Source: Candidatus Heimdallarchaeota archaeon
GTDB lineage: Archaea > Asgardarchaeota > Heimdallarchaeia > Heimdallarchaeales > Heimdallarchaeaceae
Direction: 5' to 3'
DNA length: 60,329 nucleotides
Assembly: GCA_030668875.1 (NCBI GenBank)
Contig: DAOVER010000018.1
Location: forward strand, 1 to 60,329
Of the stretch, positions 36,844 through 44,945 are shown piece after piece (within the stretch, counting starts at the first letter, position 1; every line of letters begins with the position of its first letter). The notes below the pieces were generated by a model that had not been told where the DNA came from, did no database searches, and saw nothing but the letters and a program-made list of their open reading frames with translations. A program made the translations under genes and the position numbers.

Positions 36844-38760
36844 GTGAAGACAATGGTCTCACAAGTAATAAAGAAAGCACAAGTAGCTATCAACCCTCAC
36901 TCAAAGACGGCGATGCGAAGCTACCAGGTGGCGTTAAAATGTGTAGACCAGCAACAACGGGAAGAGATCAACCGAAGGATAAGAAAACTAGAAGAACAAC
37001 AACACCTCCTTCTTTCTCCGCAAATAGTAAAGAGGGCTGAAACGTTGTTCGGAACCAACCCTAAGGAAGGGTTCTTCACACGCCAACTATGCAAAGAAGT
37101 GGGGAAGAGTCCTAACATAGCAGAAAGTGCTTTCCATTGGTTGCATATAGCAATCAAAGGGAAAAGAGATAAGGAACAGAAAGTGCAAGGGTTGCTAAAC
37201 TTTCTCCTTAAAAATCCTCAACAACTTGTAGAATGGATGATCTTTGGTAGATCACCTTATGCTGAAAGCAGTTTAGGGAACTATTGGAAACTTAAAAGAA
37301 GGTACGTTATCAACCTCTTAACCAGCACTAGACAACAAGCAGATGGATATTGGAGAAAGAAAAAGAAAGTAATTTATGGTTCCAACCATTTACAATTCAA
37401 TTCTTTCCTCACCTCTACAACACAACAAGCTATAGTACAAGCGATAGATGATGTCTTGTTCTTTTACACTAATGCTTTTACTGCTATTCCCCAAATAACT
37501 ACTAGACAACAAGCTTTTCTAGCCAAACTTAAACTATTAAAGAACGAACAAGCTGTCGTTGTTCCCTTTCTCACCTCGTGGATCAACAGCCCTCACCTTT
37601 CTCGTTGGAAAAGTCTCAAAATATTAGCAGAACAACTAGCAAAAACTCTTGGGAAGCCTTCCCGAAAACTCTTTTCAGCTGTAAGGCTGATAATTGTTTT
37701 CACACTCTTTGACCATTTCATGCAGAGTGCCCCTCAGTTAGCTAAAGGTCTCCCAGTAGCAAAAGTTGTTCCATTACCATTTAAACAGAAAAAGAAAGGA
37801 AGATTACCCATAAAATTGTTAATGAAAAAAGATTATGTTATCACCCGACAAGGGAATGCGAAAACACTAACAGCACAAATTAGAAAGCAAGGATGGACCG
37901 AACTAGGTTTTCCCCAAAAAGGGAAGAAGAAACTTGTTGCAAAAACACTTTTCCCCTCTAAAGTACGAGAGTATATCCATAATGGTGCAGAGATTAAACT
38001 TTTCCAAGTTAGCAGCGGTCAAGCACCTAATTACAAACCTCGAGTGGATGTAGTGCTCGAGGGAGCAATGGACTGTTTCCACTCCTCTACCCTTCTCCAC
38101 ACCTATCTCCCGCTTATATCAGGTCAGAAGAAAGCTATTCTGGGTCTAGATATCAATCGCTTAGGAGTACATATGGTGGCATTCAATACTTCTGTTTCTC
38201 TCCCTCCAGACATCTTGCTTCTAGCAGAACGTTATACTCATCTCAGCAACAAAGTTCTCCCTGAACTTCATCGGGGGTTGATGCGCAAACGTAAAGCGCG
38301 AGACAATCTTGGATTCTGTAAGTTGCAGGGAGAGCTCAATAGAGTTTATACTCGTCGCATGCGAATCATTCGCGAACTTACTCGTCTTCTCCCCCACCTT
38401 CTTGCTGCAGTCATGGTGAAGAAACAGTGTAAGACCTTGAAGATTGAGCAGTTAACTGTTGACCCTTCAGGTACTAAAGGGGCTTTAGCTAAAGCAATAT
38501 ACACCATGCCTGATAGTCTCTTTATTTACCGGAAAGCTGTCTGGTTAGCTTCTCAAGAGTTAGGTTATCAAGTGCAATTAGAATCTGTTTCCCCCTATCA
38601 TACCAGTACTGTTCATTATGGTTGTGGAGGAAAGCTTGTTCGCAACCAAAGTCAATATGATCTTGCCCCTTGCAGAAAATGCGGACAAAGAGTTAACACT
38701 CATACTAATGCTGCGCACAATATCGCTTCTCTGTCTGGTACGCTCCTTCCTTCTTTATAA
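36844..38760 (+). CDS. tnpB: TnpB-like RNA-guided nuclease of IS607 type, unusually long, with altered third RuvC site
   Basis: 638 residues from GTG 36844 (ATG at 36853 is an alternative). The C-terminal third is TnpB-like: RuvC-I 'GLDINRLGVHM' (D436), RuvC-II 'LKIEQL' (E535), a zinc-ribbon-like H591-x2-C594...C610-x2-C613, and 'TNAAHNIA'. The usual D-x-N-A-A Asp is replaced by His (H620), and the D two residues before is Asn (N618). One zinc ligand is His instead of Cys. TnpB proteins cut DNA guided by an omega RNA; if H620 cannot hold metal, this one may only bind. About 430 residues precede RuvC-I, roughly twice the usual TnpB, closer to Fanzor or Cas12 size. The first 430 residues are basic and unrecognised. 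The stop is followed eight bases later by the structured RNA segment. Confidence 0.88.
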   Translation: MKTMVSQVIKKAQVAINPHSKTAMRSYQVALKCVDQQQREEINRRIRKLEEQQHLLLSPQIVKRAETLFGTNPKEGFFTRQLCKEVGKSPNIAESAFHWLHIAIKGKRDKEQKVQGLLNFLLKNPQQLVEWMIFGRSPYAESSLGNYWKLKRRYVINLLTSTRQQADGYWRKKKKVIYGSNHLQFNSFLTSTTQQAIVQAIDDVLFFYTNAFTAIPQITTRQQAFLAKLKLLKNEQAVVVPFLTSWINSPHLSRWKSLKILAEQLAKTLGKPSRKLFSAVRLIIVFTLFDHFMQSAPQLAKGLPVAKVVPLPFKQKKKGRLPIKLLMKKDYVITRQGNAKTLTAQIRKQGWTELGFPQKGKKKLVAKTLFPSKVREYIHNGAEIKLFQVSSGQAPNYKPRVDVVLEGAMDCFHSSTLLHTYLPLISGQKKAILGLDINRLGVHMVAFNTSVSLPPDILLLAERYTHLSNKVLPELHRGLMRKRKARDNLGFCKLQGELNRVYTRRMRIIRELTRLLPHLLAAVMVKKQCKTLKIEQLTVDPSGTKGALAKAIYTMPDSLFIYRKAVWLASQELGYQVQLESVSPYHTSTVHYGCGGKLVRNQSQYDLAPCRKCGQRVNTHTNAAHNIASLSGTLLPSL

Positions 38761-38850
38761 TCCTCTTCCCCTCAACGCACGTGAGGGGACCCACTTAAAC
38801 GACGGTTAGACCGCCTCTGGCAAGTTTGACCAAGTTTCATAACGTGCGTG
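38761..38850 (+). ncRNA. putative 3' part of the TnpB omega RNA (reRNA) with pseudoknot potential
   Basis: Directly after the tnpB stop a perfect 7-bp hairpin CCCCTCA-acgcacg-TGAGGGG (38768-38788) is followed by a second CGGT-tag-ACCG hairpin (38803-38813). The first hairpin's loop (38775-38781) is exactly complementary to CGTGCGT at 38843-38849, so it can form a pseudoknot. No T-run follows the hairpin, which argues against a plain terminator. Omega RNAs of TnpB lie at this place, run through the element's right end and use the flanking sequence as guide; here the guide would begin near 38850. The 5' part would lie inside the tnpB coding region. Base-pairing is seen; function is inferred. 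Confidence 0.6.
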
Positions 38851-38894
38851 TTATTCATATTATTCACCTTTCAAATTCATTACTACTATAAGCG

Positions 38895-38912
38895 TATAAG
38901 TAATTACTTATA
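38895..38912. promoter_or_regulatory. ArsR-type palindrome, copy 1 (perfect 18-base)
   Basis: TATAAGTAATTACTTATA is a perfect 18-base palindrome. It repeats the site beside the ArsR gene (39352-39369) with one central change. No gene now starts next to it on either side; the IS607 element begins its right end about 45 bases away. Probably a binding site for the adjacent ArsR protein. Confidence 0.7.
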
Positions 38913-38976
38913 TATGTATTTCTTAATCTGCATCCCATTTTGATTCATGTTTTCTTAATAACATTAAATTGATTTA

Positions 38977-39345
38977 CTAGCTGGAGACTTCCTCACAATC
39001 ATCTCTAAATGGACATTCCTCACACTGTCCTCCTTGAGCACATCTCGTAAAAGCAAAATCATACATCTTATCTACAAGTTTTTTCTGTTTTCTGAACTCA
39101 ACAAGATTCAGGAAATAGTATATCTTTGGTCTTTCTTTTTTTGAATAGAGGATATTAACATTCTTTAGAACTTTCAGGTGTTGTGAGATGGCGGGTTGTG
39201 ATACACCTAATTTGGCTGCTAAATCAACTACGCACAATTTTTCTTCCATGTTGGACGCAAGTAACCTTATCAATCTCAACCTTGTAGGATCCGCTAACGC
39301 TTTGAAAACCTCTGAAATCTCATGTATATCCTTCTTCATTGACAT
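38977..39345 (-). CDS. ArsR family regulator with Cys-rich C-terminal tail
   Basis: 122 residues. Winged helix: 'FKALADPTRLRLIRLLAS', 'KLCVVDLAAKLGVSQPAIS' as the alpha3-alpha5 region, 'QHLKVLKNVNILYSKKER' and 'KIYYFLN'. The classic metal motif E-L-C-V-C-D is changed to K-L-C-V-V-D, so the alpha3 arsenic/metal site is incomplete. The C-terminal tail instead has four Cys (CAQGGQCEECPFRDDC) which could bind a metal or an iron-sulphur cluster or sense redox. ATG 39345 or 39339. A palindrome lies seven bases upstream, so it likely represses itself and perhaps the divergent gene at 39473. Confidence 0.88.
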   Translation of the reverse strand: MSMKKDIHEISEVFKALADPTRLRLIRLLASNMEEKLCVVDLAAKLGVSQPAISQHLKVLKNVNILYSKKERPKIYYFLNLVEFRKQKKLVDKMYDFAFTRCAQGGQCEECPFRDDCEEVSS

Positions 39346-39351
39346 TAAGAG

Positions 39352-39369
39352 TATAAGTGATTACTTATA
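39352..39369. promoter_or_regulatory. ArsR-type palindrome, copy 2, in the ArsR/39473 divergent promoter
   Basis: TATAAGTGATTACTTATA: palindromic except one central position. It starts seven bases from ATG 39345, covering the TATA/start region of the ArsR gene, and lies about 70 bases before a TATA-like box (39440-39447) of the plus-strand gene 39473. Consistent with autorepression. Confidence 0.72.
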
Positions 39370-39472
39370 ATTAAATGTTGTCACTATATCTAGCTTTTAA
39401 ATCTAATAGATATGTTTCGTGACTTCTTAATAATGAACGTTTAAATAGCTGGGTTACTATTGTTAGAGTTAG

Positions 39473-40195
39473 GTGAATAAAAGATTGAAGAAACGTTTTC
39501 TAATCATTCTTATCCTATTTACTTTTTCAACACTTATTCCTGTTCAAGCTAATTCCGAAGTAGATGTAGGAGATAAGTTCTTTTACAAGTCAACTGAAGA
39601 AATGACACTCAGCTATGATGGTGAAATTACTCGGGAAAGAGCTGAATTTGAATATGTTTTGGAAGTGATGTATGTTGAGAATTATTCCATTGGTTGTAAA
39701 AAGCTTTCCAGTGGGAGTATTATGCATTCTAAGGAAGAAATATTGAATGTTGAATCATTGTTTTTTGTTTTTCAACATTTTCACTTTGTCAAATTGGATG
39801 AAATACAAACAGTTTATGATGCTTGGAATGAACAACTTGAAAATCATTCAAGTGTAGAATCATATTCTGCTCAAGATAGAACATTCTTTGTTAAATTTAT
39901 TAACGAAAATTATCCTATCTTTTTTTATTACAATGGATCAGATTTTACTCAAAATATGGATTACGGTAATGGCTCATTAATTATCCAAGCTTCATATAAT
40001 GAAGAGAGTGCTCTGACTGAATTTACTCTAGCGAATGTTGTTATTGGTGAATATGTCCAACAAAACTGGACTAAAGAAATTATACTTCTAAATACTATTC
40101 ATGAAGCTAATCTGAGTATTATCCCTGTTGTGATGTCACTGATGATTTTTACCACGATTTTCATAATTCTTAGGAGAAGGAGATTAAACAAATGA
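39473..40195 (+). CDS. exported, C-terminally anchored protein of unknown function (pair member 1)
   Basis: 240 residues from GTG 39473. A TTG at 39485 (MKKRFLIILILFTF) lies nine bases after an AGGTGA core and is an equally good start. It has a signal peptide, an outside domain of about 170 residues with alternating aromatic strands and N-glycosylation sequons, a C-terminal membrane segment (about 213-233) and a tail RRRRLNK. No family recognised. The next gene overlaps it by four bases (ATGA) and has the same layout, with a weakly similar sequence, so they are a coupled, probably duplicated pair. The ArsR operator upstream may regulate both. Confidence 0.7.
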   Translation: MNKRLKKRFLIILILFTFSTLIPVQANSEVDVGDKFFYKSTEEMTLSYDGEITRERAEFEYVLEVMYVENYSIGCKKLSSGSIMHSKEEILNVESLFFVFQHFHFVKLDEIQTVYDAWNEQLENHSSVESYSAQDRTFFVKFINENYPIFFYYNGSDFTQNMDYGNGSLIIQASYNEESALTEFTLANVVIGEYVQQNWTKEIILLNTIHEANLSIIPVVMSLMIFTTIFIILRRRRLNK

Positions 40196-40968
40196 AAATT
40201 AGAAATATAATCTGCATTTCTTTCGTGTTTCTTATTCTATTGGGAGTTCCTAGTCAATTAATTCAAGCTGATATAACTTATGATGATGAGTATAAATTTA
40301 TAGAAAGAACAGAAAATTGGCAAATGTATGACGGTGAATATAACCAGAGTGGTATCTCAGAATTAACCATCATCTACAATATTCTAGACTATGAATCTGA
40401 CGTATTAACTTATGAGGAAATAGTCACACATGTTGAAGTAGTTGAGACGAATCTCTCTGATATCTCTTTTCCATATAAAGCACGAATAGGACGAACATTC
40501 GTTCATCCTGAAAAATTTCAATATTATTATGATGTATGGTTAGAGGATGGTTTATTTGGTTTTGTATATTCAGGATATCCTGCACTAGGAACTATACTAT
40601 CTGGTGTAAAAACAGCTAGTAATTTTGTATTTACTTATGATGTAAACTCTACGTTCTATGATGTAGTGATAGATGTTGTTTACCATGAATCAAATGATAC
40701 TGTAACCTACATATATGGTGAAATGAATCGCACTTCATCTTTCTATGTCGAATACGCTCCTAATGGAGTCTTATTTATGCATAAAGTAACAAAAAAATCG
40801 AACAGTGATACATATCAATCGGAGTATATCTATACTTTTAGTAGAGTAGAAGATTTTGAACTCACAGAACCTTTGATCAATGCAACAAGTCTATCTCTTT
40901 CAGTGCTTATAAGCGCATTTATTTCTACTGTTTATATTTTGAAGAGGAATAGAAAAAATAAGACTTAA
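40192..40968 (+). CDS. exported, C-terminally anchored protein of unknown function (pair member 2)
   Basis: 258 residues: signal peptide (MKIRNIICISFVFLILLGV), outside domain with repeated aromatic beta strands and sequons (NLS, NDT, NRT), C-terminal membrane segment (about 230-250) and a basic tail. Its layout and the 'Y.D.EYKFIERTE..' opening parallel the upstream gene ('VGDKFFYKSTEE'), supporting duplication. Its ATG overlaps the upstream stop by four bases. It is convergent with the DUF4184-like gene, their stop codons sharing the same TTAA at 40965-40968. Confidence 0.7.
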   Translation: MKIRNIICISFVFLILLGVPSQLIQADITYDDEYKFIERTENWQMYDGEYNQSGISELTIIYNILDYESDVLTYEEIVTHVEVVETNLSDISFPYKARIGRTFVHPEKFQYYYDVWLEDGLFGFVYSGYPALGTILSGVKTASNFVFTYDVNSTFYDVVIDVVYHESNDTVTYIYGEMNRTSSFYVEYAPNGVLFMHKVTKKSNSDTYQSEYIYTFSRVEDFELTEPLINATSLSLSVLISAFISTVYILKRNRKNKT

Positions 40969-41477
40969 TGTCTCTCCTCCTCCTCCTCTTTTTTCTTTTT
41001 CTGCTGATATTTCAAGTAGTATTTTAAACCTAAGATAAGAGTTCCAACTAAAAACATTATTCCTAGAATAAGATAAATAGCAAATGAGGAACTAAGATTA
41101 TACAGGATTCCACTTGTTCTTGAAAATGGATAAAAGAACATTATTTCGGTATAGAGTATAGCATCAAAAAAGATGTGAGAAAACAAACCTAAAATCCCTG
41201 AAAGAAGAGAGATATAAATGTTATATTTTGGAAGATATCTATCCAGTTTAAAATATTTGTAGCATAACCAACTCATGAATGATGTAGGAATAAAGAAGAC
41301 TATAACCCCTAGAGTACTATGCATGATTCCATGCATTTGACCTATACCTGTGATTAAATAGAAAATAGGTTCAACATCAATTATTATTGTACCAATCAAT
41401 AATGCAATAGGATCCACAAAAGGCAAAATACTAAAAATGAAAATTGCAAAACCAAGATGTACTGGCGTGAAAGGCAT
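40965..41477 (-). CDS. DUF4184-like small membrane protein
   Basis: 170 residues from ATG 41477 (41483 adds two). The start 'MPFTPVHLGFAIFIF' is the signature opening of DUF4184-type proteins, with an acidic 'IIIDVEPIF' segment and 'GIMHSTLG' in a membrane-proximal loop. About four or five membrane segments and a tail of Lys and Glu. The family is sometimes called metal-dependent hydrolase-like because of these His/Asp residues; this is unproven. Confidence 0.65.
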   Translation of the reverse strand: MPFTPVHLGFAIFIFSILPFVDPIALLIGTIIIDVEPIFYLITGIGQMHGIMHSTLGVIVFFIPTSFMSWLCYKYFKLDRYLPKYNIYISLLSGILGLFSHIFFDAILYTEIMFFYPFSRTSGILYNLSSSFAIYLILGIMFLVGTLILGLKYYLKYQQKKKKEEEEERH

Positions 41478-41552
41478 TATCATTCGATAATTAATAATAA
41501 CATATTTATCTTTTATGTAAAAATTAGTGATATTTATGATTCATTAACGAAT

Positions 41553-43655
41553 CTATTCGAGAGGATTCACTAGCAAAGGATAAATGTCAAAGGCATTAGC
41601 AGAACCGTCGATAGAGTAAAATCCAGCTATCCAATCATTCCAATAATTTCCTATCATTAAGGTTTCACTATACCAAGTATTATTTGCTGATGAATCAAAA
41701 GCTTGAGAAAATCCTGTAGGGTTGTTATTTATGAAAGCATTGTGATGTATAATATTATTGTTTGATTCTTCAACCATGTAAATACCATATAAACCATTAT
41801 CTTGTAGAAGGTTATATAGAACAACACACGAAGAAGCTTTATACATAAAAATCCCATCATCTCCATTATTTGTACAAGTATTATTGGTTAAAGTAGCATT
41901 ACTGCCTTCATAGAAAATTCCAGTATCTCCATTATAGTTGCAGGTATTATTAGCAAGGATTGAATCTTCACCAAAACAATAAATCCCATCATCTCCATTG
42001 TTTGTACAAGTATTATTAGCAAGGATAGAATTACTACCTAAGTGAAGGATGCCTGTATTTCCATTATAGTTACAGATATTATTAGTAAGATTAGAATCGC
42101 TGCTAAAACTGTGTATTCCACGATTATTGTTGTTACATGTGTTATTGACTAATGTAGAATTAGAGGATTCAACCAAAATGATACCAGTACCTTCATTGTT
42201 GGTACAAGTATTGTCAGCTATTGTAGAATTACAGGAATTATCTAATACTATCCCATCTTCTCTATTGTTAATGCAAGTATTATTCAATATAATAGAATTC
42301 GAAGTATTAATTAGATAGATGCCTTTATCATTGTCATAGAAAACATCATTAATAATTTTGGAATCTCTTGATTTTTCTAGAATAATCCCGAAAAAATTGT
42401 CGAAGAAGGTATTATTAACAATCAGAATATTTGATGATAAGTAGGACCAGATCCCACTATTCGAGAATACACTGTTATCTACAGTTACATTATCGCATAA
42501 GCAGAAAGAAATTCCAGGAGAAGAATTTTCAACAATTATGTTACTTATTTTTATGTTCGAGCAGTTGACAAAGAGAGCTTGACCGTAATCGAAAGAAGAA
42601 AATGTTGTAAAAACAAGGTTTGTTAGAAAAACAAAAGGCTTACTGTTTACAAAGTTATTTTCAAAGGTATTAGTAAGATAATTTTCTATAGTAGACTCAT
42701 ATATTTGAAAATTGCAATTAAAGAGAGTGTTGGATCTAATTTGAGAACTGTTTGAGTTTGTTAAACTAATAATCGATTTCACATTTTCACCATAGTATGT
42801 ATTATCTTCAATTGTAGACCCCTCTGATTCTTCAAGCAATATGAAAACGCGCATATCATATCCAGTATTATTAACAACAATAGTTTTTCCTGATTTTGAT
42901 ATAGATATGCCTTTTTGACCAATTCCCCAATTTGATCCTCCATATAGAGTATTATCCTTTATAATGCAATTGTTTGATTTCTCTAAATCAATATTTCCTA
43001 AATATGAATTACCATCGAAATATGAATTGCCATATAGAAACGTGTTGTTTTTTATAATTGTATTACTTGAATACCGTATAAGTAAACGACAACTAGTAAA
43101 CGTATTATTCTCGATCAAAGAATACCCGGAATTAGATAAACTGAAACGCGACTTGTTAGAAAAGCCAATATTGCCAATAACTGTAGAGTGTTCAGAGTTA
43201 AACAAGGAGATATCAAATACCTTATTGTCAACAATTATAGAACCAGGACAATTAACAACATGAATATTGAAATTAGAGCGTATATCTGTGAAAGTGTTTC
43301 CAATAATTGTTATTGTATTATTAGAAACATCATTGATGTAAATCGAGTATACATATGAAGAATGAAAGAAGCAATTGCGAATAATGAAGTGTTTAGTAGT
43401 ATTCCAAATGTTAATACAATATGAAAAAGAAGTTGTGATATTGTAATTTTCAATTATGTAAGGATTGTTTTCAGTACCTTTTCCAGGAAATTTGTATTGA
43501 TTGATATCATCATCTTTCCAAATTAGTATTGGATCATGTGAGGTTAATCCATCTTTGTTTTTTATGTGAATTACAATTGGTACAATAATAATAACTGTAG
43601 AAATAATTAATGCTCCAACGATTAATGGAATCAGATTTTTTTTAGTGAATTTCAT
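41553..43655 (-). CDS. membrane-anchored right-handed beta-helix surface protein (NosD-like)
   Basis: 700 residues. A signal anchor (about 7-31) is followed by 'FPGKGTENNPYIIENYNI' and then more than twenty Pbh1-type coils with Asn ladders ('NNTCTNNGDDGI...' style). The C-terminus has the NosD-like closing motif 'NYWNDW' and 'DIYPLL'. Such parallel beta-helix proteins bind or modify carbohydrate; no catalytic residues are clear. Rich in N-x-T sequons. Several coils (residues about 490-610) are nearly identical to each other, showing recent internal duplication. A paralogue of the protein at 18244-19734 in the first 60 residues. Start ATG 43655. Confidence 0.85.
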   Translation of the reverse strand: MKFTKKNLIPLIVGALIISTVIIIVPIVIHIKNKDGLTSHDPILIWKDDDINQYKFPGKGTENNPYIIENYNITTSFSYCINIWNTTKHFIIRNCFFHSSYVYSIYINDVSNNTITIIGNTFTDIRSNFNIHVVNCPGSIIVDNKVFDISLFNSEHSTVIGNIGFSNKSRFSLSNSGYSLIENNTFTSCRLLIRYSSNTIIKNNTFLYGNSYFDGNSYLGNIDLEKSNNCIIKDNTLYGGSNWGIGQKGISISKSGKTIVVNNTGYDMRVFILLEESEGSTIEDNTYYGENVKSIISLTNSNSSQIRSNTLFNCNFQIYESTIENYLTNTFENNFVNSKPFVFLTNLVFTTFSSFDYGQALFVNCSNIKISNIIVENSSPGISFCLCDNVTVDNSVFSNSGIWSYLSSNILIVNNTFFDNFFGIILEKSRDSKIINDVFYDNDKGIYLINTSNSIILNNTCINNREDGIVLDNSCNSTIADNTCTNNEGTGIILVESSNSTLVNNTCNNNNRGIHSFSSDSNLTNNICNYNGNTGILHLGSNSILANNTCTNNGDDGIYCFGEDSILANNTCNYNGDTGIFYEGSNATLTNNTCTNNGDDGIFMYKASSCVVLYNLLQDNGLYGIYMVEESNNNIIHHNAFINNNPTGFSQAFDSSANNTWYSETLMIGNYWNDWIAGFYSIDGSANAFDIYPLLVNPLE

Positions 43656-43745
43656 TTTACCACCTACACATACATAAGAAGTTATTATTATTGATAATTT
43701 GGTAAGAACCTTTTTTCAACATAGACGGAACTTCAATGCAACTGT

Positions 43746-44750
43746 TCATTCAACCACCTTCCAACCAGTTTTAGTTAGTTTAATAGAATAGTTTCTCCCC
43801 CATTTTTCTCTTTGGATAAGACCTTTTTTCTCCAGAGAAACAAGAGTTCTAGATATTCTAGACTTTATAAAACCTGTCTGAGAACAGAGTTCTTTTTGAA
43901 GCATTTTTCCACCATTCTCAGAAATCAAATTAATAAGCATTTTCTGTGTATTATTAAGAAAAGTATTACCCAAACTTCTTACTATTCTTCTCCCTTTTCT
44001 TCGCATAAATATCACTGTTCCGCTGATTCCAATACTCATGCCAACAATTGGACTAATTATAAATATCCATACCGGAGGATTTCCAACAGGTTTGTCAAAC
44101 CGAACAAAGCAAAAAGGATTTTGAAAAGGTTTGAGTAAGTAAAATGACCATGATATATAGACTGTTGGATCTAGGATTATTGTTGCATTTTCAGGATGAA
44201 ACGATCTTAACTCTCCTTCCTCATGAATTGAGCTCTTTGGTGGTATTTTTATGGCTATTTCATGAAATTCAGTGAAATATGTAATAGACGATTCAAATTC
44301 GAAAACATAGAAAGAACCGCTATTTTCTGAAATGGGAAGTTTGTTCAGTTTGTATATTAAGTAAAAATAGGTTGTTTGATTCTTTTCTAGTTGGTTTCTA
44401 AAATCAACAGAAACTAGATTCGATGAATTTGTTACTTCATTATTAGTGAAATTTAACGTACCCTTGCCATCAAATATTCTGAGTGCTTGAAGAGAATGGT
44501 TCAACCAAAAATCCAATGAAGATAAAGAAAAATCGTGTTCTTGTTTAACATAAAAACTCTCAGTAATATATATCTCATCTATACTTATGATATCAATTTT
44601 TATGTGATGAGATTCGATGACTTGAGAGTTTTGCAACATAATTGAACAACTATCAAAATCTGAATTTGGTTTATTACAAGAACACATTTGCAATGGAAAC
44701 ATTAATGTCATAAATAAAACCAAGAAAATGAATTTTCTGTAATTATTCAT
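43746..44750 (-). CDS. membrane-anchored winged-helix transcription regulator
   Basis: About 334 residues from ATG 44750, which opens straight into a signal peptide (MNNYRKFIFLVLFMTLMF); an ATG at 44813 is in frame but adds 21 polar residues before it. The outside domain of about 210 residues has beta strands and NxT/NxS sites. One membrane segment ('PVWIFIISPIVGMSIGISG', about 230-250) and RRKGRR lead into a C-terminal winged helix: 'MLINLISENGGKMLQKELC', 'KSRISRTLVSLEKKGLIQRE', then 'GRNYSIKLTKTG'. This is the layout of archaeal membrane-bound one-component regulators, where an outside signal would reach the DNA directly. Targets unknown; the beta-helix gene downstream (43655) is a candidate. 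Confidence 0.8.
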   Translation of the reverse strand: MNNYRKFIFLVLFMTLMFPLQMCSCNKPNSDFDSCSIMLQNSQVIESHHIKIDIISIDEIYITESFYVKQEHDFSLSSLDFWLNHSLQALRIFDGKGTLNFTNNEVTNSSNLVSVDFRNQLEKNQTTYFYLIYKLNKLPISENSGSFYVFEFESSITYFTEFHEIAIKIPPKSSIHEEGELRSFHPENATIILDPTVYISWSFYLLKPFQNPFCFVRFDKPVGNPPVWIFIISPIVGMSIGISGTVIFMRRKGRRIVRSLGNTFLNNTQKMLINLISENGGKMLQKELCSQTGFIKSRISRTLVSLEKKGLIQREKWGRNYSIKLTKTGWKVVE

Positions 44751-44945
44751 AGGTTGCAACAAGTTTACATCTTTTTTATCCCATAAAAAAAAGTTTCTAG
44801 TAATATAACTCACAAATAAATTATCAACAAGCTATTATTGAATAGTTGTAAGCAACCAAAAAGCAACTGTTTTTTCTATGTTTCCTCTAGGTTCAATATG
44901 AAAAAATGATAATTATGCTTAAATTCCAATAAATTGGGTAGGTCT

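Larger units (their letters stand above)
36146..38850 (+). mobile_element. IS607-family insertion sequence
   Basis: Two plus-strand genes, a serine recombinase with MerR-like N-terminus (36214) and TnpB (36844), form the standard IS607 pair. Base use is more purine-rich than in neighbours. IS607 elements lack true terminal inverted repeats and make no target duplication, so the ends are approximate. The left limit is taken at a sequence (36146-36160) that pairs imperfectly (11 of 15) with 38821-38835; the right limit is taken at the end of the structured 3' RNA segment. It is probably still mobile as far as the recombinase goes. Confidence 0.85.

Noticed and set aside
38768..38788. Simple terminator reading of the hairpin after tnpB
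   Set aside because: No T-run follows and its loop pairs exactly with a downstream segment; structured RNA is a better account.
36146..38835. Imperfect inverted repeat (11 of 15) as true IS ends
   Set aside because: IS607 elements lack terminal inverted repeats and the match could arise by chance; used only as rough limits.
40965..40968. Gene overlap at 40965-40968 as a regulatory feature
   Set aside because: It is just two convergent stop codons sharing TTAA.
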